Assembly: GCA_937892275.1 (NCBI GenBank)
Contig: CALAVG010000019.1
Span: forward strand, 1 to 23,482
Source of the DNA: an uncultured Methanomicrobiales archaeon
GTDB lineage: Archaea > Thermoplasmatota > Thermoplasmata > Methanomassiliicoccales > Methanomethylophilaceae
DNA length: 23,482 nt
Direction of reading: 5' to 3'
In this document: positions 16,786 through 23,311 of the stretch, piece by piece
Position numbering within the stretch: position 1 is the stretch's first letter
Layout: the number at the start of each line of letters is the position of its first letter
Program-made: the position numbers and the translations under genes
The notes under the pieces: generated by a model
Database searches by the model: none
What the model was told of the DNA's origin: nothing
The model's input: only the letters and a program-made list of their open reading frames with translations

Positions 16786-16795
16786 AATATATTTA
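16781..16795 (+). promoter_or_regulatory. TATA box of the membrane GTPase gene
   Basis: A long A/T run (TTTAAAATATATTTA) that includes the pirin stop codon and lies 20-34 bases before the ATG at 16815; no ribosome site is present. A leaderless mRNA is likely. Confidence 0.55.
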
Positions 16796-16814
16796 GAAGG
16801 CCCATACAGGACCC

Positions 16815-18389
16815 ATGAATGGGATAAACAAGACGATCATGGCGGTCGTCTCGTCAATTGCACTCGTGTACTCGGGGCTATGCTTCTTCTTGACGCTCCA
16901 CGGGTACATCAACGGAGAAGGGGACCCTATACACTTCTATGTCTTCTTCCCAACGGATTTCTCCAACATCAACCTGGAGACATTGGGATTCGATATAACA
17001 GACTGGATGATGACCACGATACCTGCGCTCTATGACGGCATAGGCGGCATCGGAATCTTCCAGTGGATGTACGATAAGATCTTCGAGCTGATTACAGACA
17101 TCGATTCGAAGATGAAGTTCTATAGCGTAATGGTCATGCTGCTCATCGGTTTCATCCTCGCAGCTGCCGGTTTCATCTCCAAACCCGCTTCCGACTGTAC
17201 CGGACAGACCAATCCGGCGGAATATCTCTGGACCCACAGGCCCGACGCGTTCGCCAAGTGCCTCACGATGCCCTGGGGACTCATCATCGGAGCCTGGAAC
17301 AAGAACAAGATCCTGGTAATCGTACCGATCCTGCTCCTGCCCCTGTACGCTCCCTGGGCGCTCATGATCACGATAGCGCTGATCATACCCTTCCTGCTTG
17401 TGAAGCTCGTCATCAGCTCAAAGATAAGCTCAGCGGCCAAGAAGGAGAGCATCGAATACCAGAAGAACACGGATTTCGGAGTCTGTCCCCACTGTAAGAT
17501 GAGCTTCGAGAGACCGAAGGTCAAATGCAAATGCGGACTCATACTGAATTACCCCGTGCCCAACATCTACGGATACTCGATGCACTACTGCAACAAGGGA
17601 CACGAGATCCCCTGTACCAGCGGTAAGAGGGCCAATCTCACAACCATCTGTCCCCACTGTGCGAAACAGATCCAGACCAGGGAGGCACGCCCTATCACCA
17701 TCTCCATGGTGGGAGGAACGAACACCGGAAAGACATCGCTCATGCTCTCCGCCGTGGATACGATAACCCGCTGCGCCAGGACGGTCGACGTCACTGTGGA
17801 CAGCCCCTCATCCGGACTGTCCAAGGAGGCCATCTCCGCCAAGGACTATGTCCCCAGGACCGTACCCGGGGAGACGGAATCTCAGATCCTGTTCCTCAGG
17901 TCCATGAAACTCCAGGACAGAGAGATCGTCTTCAACGACGTGTCGGGAGTGGAATTCCAGCCGGCCGTGGACAAGGTGCTCTTCGAGGAGTACTACAACT
18001 ACACCGACGGATTCATCTTCACATTCAATCCTAAGTCATTCAACAGGGAATACCTCAGGGAGACGCCCCACGAGGTGTTCGACAGCTTCCATTACATGTA
18101 CACCACGATCAGGGGCATCGGACCCGCAACGAAGACAGACATACCCTTCGCCGTGGTCGCCACCAAGAACGACCTCATGAGCCCCAAACTCAGGGACGAA
18201 GATGTAAGGCAGTATCTTTTGGATAACGGCGAAGAGAATTTCGTGGCCGTGGTGGAATCCCTGTTCAGCGAGGTCAAGTACTTCGCCGTGACAGCTCACG
18301 GATCGGACTGCGGATCTTCGATGAGACCTGTATGGTGGATCGTTGAGCACGTTGACAAGAAACTGACGGAACTCATACCTTCCGCATAA
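16815..18389 (+). CDS. membrane-anchored zinc-ribbon GTPase (TRAFAC-like)
   Basis: A 524-residue protein of unusual build. Hydrophobic segments lie at about 8-28, 103-121 and 166-202 (a long pair). A cytoplasmic zinc-finger region follows (CPHCK at 224, CKCG at 238, a Cys/His-rich stretch to CPHC at 279-282). The C-terminal domain is a P-loop GTPase, with Walker A GGTNTGKTS (300-308), a switch II DVSG (375-378) and TKND (450-453) as the guanine-specificity motif. It resembles the GTPases of the double-GTPase (DO-GTPase2) type reported around conflict and signalling systems, though I cannot confirm this by search. Zinc ribbon plus GTPase on a membrane suggests a sensor or switch. It has its own promoter and is followed by a parvulin 24 bases later. 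Confidence 0.75.
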   Translation: MNGINKTIMAVVSSIALVYSGLCFFLTLHGYINGEGDPIHFYVFFPTDFSNINLETLGFDITDWMMTTIPALYDGIGGIGIFQWMYDKIFELITDIDSKMKFYSVMVMLLIGFILAAAGFISKPASDCTGQTNPAEYLWTHRPDAFAKCLTMPWGLIIGAWNKNKILVIVPILLLPLYAPWALMITIALIIPFLLVKLVISSKISSAAKKESIEYQKNTDFGVCPHCKMSFERPKVKCKCGLILNYPVPNIYGYSMHYCNKGHEIPCTSGKRANLTTICPHCAKQIQTREARPITISMVGGTNTGKTSLMLSAVDTITRCARTVDVTVDSPSSGLSKEAISAKDYVPRTVPGETESQILFLRSMKLQDREIVFNDVSGVEFQPAVDKVLFEEYYNYTDGFIFTFNPKSFNREYLRETPHEVFDSFHYMYTTIRGIGPATKTDIPFAVVATKNDLMSPKLRDEDVRQYLLDNGEENFVAVVESLFSEVKYFAVTAHGSDCGSSMRPVWWIVEHVDKKLTELIPSA

Positions 18390-18394
18390 ATATG
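18385..18394 (+). promoter_or_regulatory. possible TATA box of the parvulin gene
   Basis: CATAAATATG overlapping the GTPase stop, centred about 25 bases before the ATG at 18414. The parvulin may therefore have its own leaderless transcript. Confidence 0.35.
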
Positions 18395-18413
18395 AGAAAC
18401 GGTTGGTACGGCT

Positions 18414-18695
18414 ATGGTCAAATCGGTCAACGCATCGCACATCCTGGTGTCCAACGCAAGGGATGCCGAAGGTATCATGATCCGCCTCTCCAAAGGAGAG
18501 GATTTCGCACAGCTCGCCAAGAGGTTCTCCAAGTGCCCCAGCAAGTCCAAGGGCGGGAACCTCGGATGGTTCAGCAAAGGCGAGATGGTCCCCGAGTTCG
18601 AGAAGGCGTGCTTCGAAGGACAGAAGGGACAGGTCGTCGGACCCGTGAAGACGGAGTTCGGATACCATGTAATAATGATCAACGATCAGAAATGA
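18414..18695 (+). CDS. parvulin-type peptidyl-prolyl isomerase (single domain)
   Basis: A 93-residue stand-alone PpiC/parvulin domain that isomerises X-Pro bonds. It begins with the family opening (NASHILV), continues with the FAQLAKRFSKCPSKSKGGNLGWF core, and ends with the GPVKTEFGYHVIMI strand carrying the second active-site histidine; the first is in ASHIL. The cysteine in FSKCPS is also typical. There is no signal peptide, so it works in the cytoplasm. Its length is normal for archaeal parvulins. A 20-base palindrome follows 7 bases after the stop. Confidence 0.93.
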   Translation: MVKSVNASHILVSNARDAEGIMIRLSKGEDFAQLAKRFSKCPSKSKGGNLGWFSKGEMVPEFEKACFEGQKGQVVGPVKTEFGYHVIMINDQK

Positions 18696-18702
18696 ACCCT
18701 TA

Positions 18703-18722
18703 CGCCTGGACATGTCCAGGCG
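18703..18722 (+). terminator. 20-base perfect palindrome after the parvulin gene
   Basis: CGCCTGGACA followed by TGTCCAGGCG, a perfect inverted repeat 7 bases after the stop. The tail is only moderately T-rich. It probably ends the parvulin transcript. The following 18723-18856 contains no gene; it holds a TATA-like run (18807-18817) and a CCGCAG/CTGCGG hairpin (18820-18839), possibly the edge of the integrated element. Confidence 0.5.
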
Positions 18723-18856
18723 GTTAATCCCATTTCTAATCAGCCATATATGAATGCAAACGGATGAATCGCCATCCTCAACATTCCAAAAGTAAATAGA
18801 AGTTTGTGATATATTAATCCCGCAGTCCCACCTCTGCGGTTCGTAATTTGTTTAAG

Positions 18857-19372
18857 TTACAAGCCATCCTGAGTCATATCGTCGGCCAGAGCCATCTTCC
18901 TCGGATCCACGTATAGGTAGTGGTTGCGAGTGATCTCGATGCTGCTGTGGCGCATCTTCCTCTGTATCACGAACTCATCCGTCTTGCTGTCATACATCGT
19001 CATGCAGAAGAACCTGCGGAGACTATGAGTCGACAGATCGACCCCGACCCTCTTCCCCAGCCTCCTCACAATCTGCCCTATGGCATCGGGAGTCATCGCC
19101 CTGCCCCTGTAGTTGGAGCCGTTGATGAACAGCCTGCCGTCGGATGAATCGCCGTATCTCGATACGGTCTTGGACCTGATCTCCAGATACCCGTCCAAGG
19201 CCTCTCTGATCTTCGGTCTCAGAGTGAACACCGCTTTCTTCCCTTTCCCGACACCCTTGCCCCAGACGGTCAGCCTGTCGCCCTATATGTCCTGCAGCCT
19301 TATGCCTGCCATCTCGGCCCTGCTGACCCACAGACCGCTAGCACTGGCCAATGCACTGGATAAACTCCAGAA
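18857..19372 (-). pseudogene. truncated, amber-interrupted tyrosine recombinase
   Basis: The frame holds the catalytic part of a tyrosine recombinase. SGLWVSRAEMAG is the region of the first catalytic arginine. It is followed by IRLQDI, a TAG at 19283-19285, then GDRLTVWGKG and the rest up to STHSLRRFF (HxxR), the KMRHSS histidine and the nucleophile tyrosine in RNHYLYV. One codon is therefore amber in otherwise smooth homology, and the N-terminal arm-binding domain is missing. A second TAG at 19373-19375 bounds the frame upstream, where the sequence meets the M48 peptidase fragment. It is either a decayed integrase or, in a pyrrolysine-decoding cell, a readable catalytic domain that still lacks its N-terminus. 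Confidence 0.7.
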
Positions 19373-20009
19373 CTACCGTGCACCGAACAAGGAGCTGAAG
19401 ACGAAGTACGCTGATTCGATGATAGTCAACCACTTCCAGGACAAGTACTTCGTGGAGAGGATGCTCAGAACGCACCCTCCGATGGACAAGAGGATCAAGA
19501 GGCTCAAGGAACTGGACGCGAAGATGAGGAAGGAAGGCATCGACACATCCATAAAGGACCCGTTCGTCAGCGAGAGGATGGAGGCCACCATCGGAGATAG
19601 GGTGAACTCCGAAGAATTCAGTAAAGCCCTGTCAGAGGCCTGCGATAATCTGATGGGGGAGATCAGGAGCATCTTCCTGGACACCTTGGACATAGACGTC
19701 AAGATGGCCAGAGGCATCCTGGCCAAGGCAAGCTCGGATCCGAGCATGGCGATACTGGCATCCATGATCTACTATTACGGATACAGGAAGATGGTGGCGG
19801 TATCGTACGACAAGGCCTTCGATTTCGCTTCATACGCCGCGAACAACGGTGAGGAGATGTCCTTCATGTTCCTGGGCTGTCTGTATGCGATGGGCAGAGG
19901 AACAGAGACAGACGTTCACAAAGCGCTCTATTGGCTGGACAGGTCCAAGCAGACTAAGTACCGTACGGAGCTGACGATCACTCTGGACGGTCGCACTTTA
20001 GAGCTGTGA
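19311..20009 (+). pseudogene. 3' part of an M48 (HtpX-like) peptidase with Sel1-like C-terminus
   Basis: From about 19311 the frame reads SALLTHRPLALANALDKL, then THPPMDKRIKRLKEL, the two segments that close the HtpX/M48 metallopeptidase domain (after the zinc site and before the C-terminal helix). The HExxH motif and the membrane helices are absent, as the gene has been cut. The tail (about residues 80-230) is an added alpha-helical domain ending in Sel1-like repeat text (AMGRGTETDVHKALYWLDRS). An automatic start at 19113 would include antisense integrase sequence and should not be used. The exact junction is between 19311 and 19372, where both frames look plausible. Confidence 0.6.
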
Positions 20010-20017
20010 AACTCAAA

Positions 20018-20049
20018 CGGGCCCGTGGGATAAAGATAGGGCGGGCCCG
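20018..20049 (+). terminator. GC-rich hairpin after the M48 fragment
   Basis: Two copies of the self-complementary CGGGCCCG (20018-20025 and 20042-20049) enclose 16 bases and are followed by a T-rich ACCTTTCATTT. This probably ends the plus-strand transcript. Confidence 0.5.
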
Positions 20050-20099
20050 ACCTTTCATTTATCGGTACTGACAGGACGAAATGACTCGGAAACGGAGTT

Positions 20100-20141
20100 G
20101 GACGGTATGATTCTGATTATATGGGCAGGCCCCTACCGTCC
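20100..20141 (-). terminator. hairpin after the LRR-AAA-zinc-ribbon operon
   Basis: GGACGGTA (20100-20107) pairs with TACCGTCC (20134-20141), with an inner GGGC/GCCC stem. It lies 13 bases beyond the stop of the minus-strand gene at 20154 and probably ends that operon. Confidence 0.45.
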
Positions 20142-20153
20142 TTGTTAAAAGGA

Positions 20154-20840
20154 TCAGAACTCGTCCAGATCCCAGGAGTAATCGCTGTCCTTGTTCTTGA
20201 TCGCCTTCAGCTTGTAGTTGTTGTCATCCACAGATATCTTCCTCTTGAACGCCTTGAACGTCTGGGAATTGATCCTCACGGAGACCTCGTGCTTCCCCCT
20301 GCTGAGAGGGACGGATGCTATATCCCCTCCGTGCACCACGGCGACCTTGTCCCCGTCTATGTAGACGGAGAACTTGTCCTTGAAGAACCTCTTGTCCGCT
20401 ACGGATACGTCGATCTTCAGCTTCCTAGACGACCTCACCACCTGTGCGTCCGGATTCGAGAGGGCGTCATCGATTCTCTTCATCAGAGCAGTATCGCCGC
20501 AAAGGCCCCTGGCCTTGAGGAAGAACATCTCCCCGCTCCCTTCCCTCATGCCCTCGGCTCCGCACCCTTTCAGATACCATGCGTATGCGTTCCTGCTGTC
20601 GATCTCTATCGCCTTGTCGGCATACTCGGCGCATCTGGCGTAATCCCTGGACCTCATGGATGTCTCGGCGATCTCCAGGAACGGCTCAACCTTGTGGGAT
20701 TCGATGATCACCTGCCTCTGGGCCAGGGCCTCGGAAAGTATGAACATGTTCCCGCAGTAGTTGCAGTACATCTTCTCCAATGTGTCGTTCACCTTCAGTT
20801 CCGCCCCGCATTCGGGGCACTTCATAGATATTATGGGCAT
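20154..20840 (-). CDS. zinc-ribbon, TPR-like and PEGA-like domain protein
   Basis: A 228-residue protein in three parts. The zinc ribbon has CPEC (Cys8/11) and CNYC (Cys26/29). Residues ~45-125 are helical with TPR character (YARCAEYADKAIEIDSRNAY). Residues ~145-215 form a beta-rich PEGA-like domain (SVYIDGDKVAV, SRGKHEVSVRI), and the tail is acidic. There is no membrane segment. The start is the ATG at 20840, behind an excellent GGAGGT site; a longer frame from 21083 is only antisense to nothing and overlaps the AAA gene. The stop of the AAA gene lies 14 bases upstream, so the two form one operon. Probably a scaffold or adaptor for the AAA protein, by position only. Confidence 0.8.
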   Translation of the reverse strand: MPIISMKCPECGAELKVNDTLEKMYCNYCGNMFILSEALAQRQVIIESHKVEPFLEIAETSMRSRDYARCAEYADKAIEIDSRNAYAWYLKGCGAEGMREGSGEMFFLKARGLCGDTALMKRIDDALSNPDAQVVRSSRKLKIDVSVADKRFFKDKFSVYIDGDKVAVVHGGDIASVPLSRGKHEVSVRINSQTFKAFKRKISVDDNNYKLKAIKNKDSDYSWDLDEF

Positions 20841-20854
20841 CTCTCTACCTCCTG

Positions 20855-21784
20855 TCAGCAGTATCCGGGCGGGACCTCTCCCGCCGGAACGTCCTTCTTG
20901 AAATAGTTTCCAGAATCCGGCGAGGATCCTGTGGCCATGTAGGATTCGATATCCTTCAGATCCTTGCTGGACACCGAGCTGTGCACCCTTGAGAGGGCGA
21001 ATTCCAGATCCTCCATGCAAAGGTCCTGCACATCGCTGCCGGAGTCTATTATCTGGATCCTGTGCATCTTGGCCGTCCTGCACACCTCCTCCACATCCGC
21101 CGCGTTGAACCCTTCCGTCTTGACCGCAACGTATGCCAGATCGATATCTTCGGCATGGGGGATCTTCGAGATACTGTTCCTAAGGATTGTCTCCCTGGCC
21201 TCCCTGTTCGGAAGCCCCACATGGATGTGGGTGCTGAACCTCCCGGACCTCATCAGCGCCGAATCAATCTCCCACGGACGGTTCGTCGCCGCGAGGACCA
21301 TAAGCTTCCCGTTGTGCTCTTCAATACCTTGCATCTGGACCAGGATCTCGTCTATCATATCGGTCTGCCAGGGCTCGCTGCTGTTGCCCCTGGAGCGTCC
21401 GAGGGAGTCGAAATCGTCGAAGAATATCACCGCCTTCTCGTCCTCCCTTGCCGTTTCGAAGAGCTCTCTGATATTCTTCTCGCTCCTTCCGACGTACGCG
21501 TTCCTGATATCTGTGGGATTGACGCTGTAGAACTTAGCGTCTGTCTCCGAAGCGACCGCTCTGGCCAGCATGGTCTTGCCGGTTCCCGGAGGGCCGTAGA
21601 GGAGCACTCCGGTATTGCCCTCGAGACCGTATCTGTCGAACAGCTCCGGATGCTTCGACGGCAGGATGAGGCTGGCATACATCTGTTCCTTCGCCTCCTC
21701 CAGCCCGGCGATGTCATGGAATCTGGTATCGGCTACCTTCATGGGGCGGAACCCTCTCCCGTTGTCCTCGTCCCTGCCGATCAC
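20855..21784 (-). CDS. AAA+ ATPase of the Vps4/FtsH/CDC48-like classical clade
   Basis: Up to 309 residues (GTG start at 21784), or 295 if the ATG at 21742, preceded by a GGGAGAGGG site, is used. It is a single classical AAA module: Walker A GPPGTGKT (64-71), a Walker B-like FFDDFDSL (121-128) in which the usual catalytic Glu is Asp (124), sensor 1 Asn168 in ATNRP, and arginine fingers in MRSGRF (179, 182). There is no peptidase, transmembrane or MIT domain, so its substrate-binding part must come from elsewhere. The frame is open upstream through 13 further coding-like codons to a TAG, beyond which lies the LRR gene in the same frame. It shares an operon with the zinc-ribbon protein downstream. 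Confidence 0.9.
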   Translation of the reverse strand: MIGRDEDNGRGFRPMKVADTRFHDIAGLEEAKEQMYASLILPSKHPELFDRYGLEGNTGVLLYGPPGTGKTMLARAVASETDAKFYSVNPTDIRNAYVGRSEKNIRELFETAREDEKAVIFFDDFDSLGRSRGNSSEPWQTDMIDEILVQMQGIEEHNGKLMVLAATNRPWEIDSALMRSGRFSTHIHVGLPNREARETILRNSISKIPHAEDIDLAYVAVKTEGFNAADVEEVCRTAKMHRIQIIDSGSDVQDLCMEDLEFALSRVHSSVSSKDLKDIESYMATGSSPDSGNYFKKDVPAGEVPPGYC

Positions 21785-21823
21785 ATTGAACTCGGGGAAT
21801 TCTATGTCCTCGAACGGATCCCT

Positions 21824-21826
21824 CTA
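21824..21826 (-). other. in-frame TAG between LRR and AAA coding regions
   Basis: The codon after IEQ of the LRR protein is TAG. Thirteen codons (beginning RDPFEDIEFPEFN) follow with strong coding third-base bias and no ATG before the AAA start. If read through, the product is one polypeptide of about 637 residues. Confidence 0.5.
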
Positions 21827-22768
21827 TTGCTCTATGAACCCGTTGTGCCTGTACTTCCCGTCCTTCCCCCTGCGGTATATCTTTCCGGAGATCAGCATGT
21901 CCTCCGGCGGCTCCTTGTCTGACCCGAGGAACTCGAAAGGCACTTCGCAGTCGAAATCGTCATCGACATACAGCTTCTTCGGCCTGCATCCTTCCCCGAA
22001 CGCATCGGGATGCACATACTCCAGACGGTCGTGCAGGCACAGCATGTCCATGGAATCGCATTCCGCCAGACAGTATGCCCCGAGGCTGCTGATACCTTGC
22101 AGATGCAATCCGATCCTTCTCGGCTCCGGCGTCACGAATATCAGTTCGGTGGCCTTGGCGTTCATCAGAGAGATGGAGCTGTAGCTGTAGTTCTTGTTAT
22201 CCGAATCGACGGATATCTCCGACAGAATCCTGCATCCGAGGAAGGCCTTGCCGGTGATCCTGGACACGTTCTTTCCCAGCCTTACAAATCTGAGGTAAGG
22301 GTTGCCGCTGAAGGCCAGATCCGCTACGGATGTTGTTGCCTCCGCGGTCTCGAAACTCTTCTCCCTGCAGCCTCCGGGATACGCTATCAGCCCCCAGGCC
22401 TTGGTATATAGCGAGCCCTTGTAGGAGATTATCGGACCTGTGGCGCTCTCGGTCTCGAATCCTTCTATCGATATGCACCCATAGAACGCACCGGGTTCGA
22501 TCCTCCTCAGACTCTTCGGGAGGGCCGGAATCCTCAGCTCCGAGCAGCCCCTGAACGCATCCTTGCCGATATGCTCCAATGTGCTGGGAAAGGTTATGCT
22601 CCTCAGTTCCGAGCATCCTTCGAACGCGCTGTCGCCTATGCGCCTTACTCCCTCCGGGATCGATACGCTCACGATGTGGGTGCCTTTGAACTCCTTTCCG
22701 ATCTCGTCCCTGACTTCAGGGGCCGCCACGGTCCTGCCGCCCATAGCTTTCGCTGATATGCTACTCAT
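21824..22768 (-). CDS. BspA-type leucine-rich-repeat protein, ends in TAG
   Basis: A 314-residue protein of the LRR_5/BspA kind, with the repeat phrase SIPEGVRRIGDSAFEGCSEL and several later copies (FPSTLEHIGKDAFRGCSEL, LPKSLRRIEPGAFYGC, RLGKNVSRITGKAFLGC). There is no signal peptide or sorting motif, so it is probably cytoplasmic, unlike most surface BspA proteins. It ends IEQ-TAG, the only amber stop among the 23 archaeal gene ends in the window. The next downstream codons stay in frame with the AAA ATPase. The start is the ATG at 22768 behind a GGAG site. Its role is unknown; a recognition module for the AAA protein is possible. Confidence 0.85.
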   Translation of the reverse strand: MSSISAKAMGGRTVAAPEVRDEIGKEFKGTHIVSVSIPEGVRRIGDSAFEGCSELRSITFPSTLEHIGKDAFRGCSELRIPALPKSLRRIEPGAFYGCISIEGFETESATGPIISYKGSLYTKAWGLIAYPGGCREKSFETAEATTSVADLAFSGNPYLRFVRLGKNVSRITGKAFLGCRILSEISVDSDNKNYSYSSISLMNAKATELIFVTPEPRRIGLHLQGISSLGAYCLAECDSMDMLCLHDRLEYVHPDAFGEGCRPKKLYVDDDFDCEVPFEFLGSDKEPPEDMLISGKIYRRGKDGKYRHNGFIEQ

Positions 22769-22811
22769 GTTATGTCTCCGAAACGTGAAAATGAAGCCGT
22801 TTACCGAACGA

Positions 22812-23163
22812 TTATTTCAAAGGATGAGATTCCCTCGAGGAATACCCCTCCAGGAGCGTGTACTCCAGATCGTCGACCTCGTCGTAGTCCCCAGCGGTTA
22901 TCCCCAGGGAATAGACATACTTGTATCCCGGGATCAGATCGTCTATCTGACCCACGAATCTGAATGGATATGCATCAGGATTCTTCAGCCTGACCGTGCC
23001 GATGTACATCAGCCCCTTGTCGGTGATGACCTCGACAGCCGCATGGAAATCCAGCTCAACATCGTGCTCGAATAACGGTACGTTCAGGCCGTCGGCGTAT
23101 ATCCTGGCCGTGCCTCCGCAGCACATGCAGAAGGAGTCGCATTCGAATCTGTAGAGCCCGGCC
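22812..23163 (-). CDS. unrecognised protein, 5' part lost at the contig junction
   Basis: The last ~115 residues of a protein that I do not recognise, read from about 23163 down to the TAA at 22812. It contains a cysteine cluster (CDSFCMCCGG) near its visible start and then a beta-rich run ending DDLEYTLLEG. Upstream of about 23160 the same frame continues without stop, but into sequence that reads better as bacterial genes on the other strand, so the native N-terminus is not in this window. The LRR gene begins 43 bases after its stop, so it may belong to the same operon. Confidence 0.6.
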
Positions 23164-23291
23164 TTCGCCTCTTCCTCGCGGCGCAGAAAACGATGGCGAA
23201 GCAGGGCTCGATGTCCATTCTCGGCGCGCAGCGCGTCGTGCGGGAGGTCTTTGACATGACGGGGCTTTCCGGCATTCTGAACATTGGCTGA
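23160..23291 (+). CDS. 3' end of a bacterial STAS-domain gene (anti-sigma factor antagonist type)
   Basis: 43 residues in frame to a TGA. GLRLFLAAQKTMAKQGSM is the SpoIIAA-like helix after the phosphorylatable serine region, and VVREVFDMTGLSGIL is the closing helix of a STAS domain. The 5' part is missing because the sequence before about 23160 is archaeal. Such antagonists belong to bacterial partner-switching systems and are not expected in this archaeon. It is very probably joined in error. Confidence 0.6.
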   Translation, partial: GLRLFLAAQKTMAKQGSMSILGAQRVVREVFDMTGLSGILNIG

Positions 23292-23311
23292 CCGAATTTT
23301 CAAGGAGCAAC

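Noticed and set aside
19113..19310. N-terminal part of the automatic 298-codon frame at the M48 fragment
   Set aside because: This part is antisense to the recombinase; only the part from about 19311 shows peptidase similarity.
21062..21922. Plus-strand frame of 286 codons opposite the AAA gene
   Set aside because: Antisense to the AAA and LRR genes; no recognisable features.
23163..23303. N-terminal extension of the truncated minus-strand gene to an ATG at 23303
   Set aside because: The sequence reads as STAS-domain and intergenic bacterial DNA on the plus strand, so the extension is a shadow across the junction.
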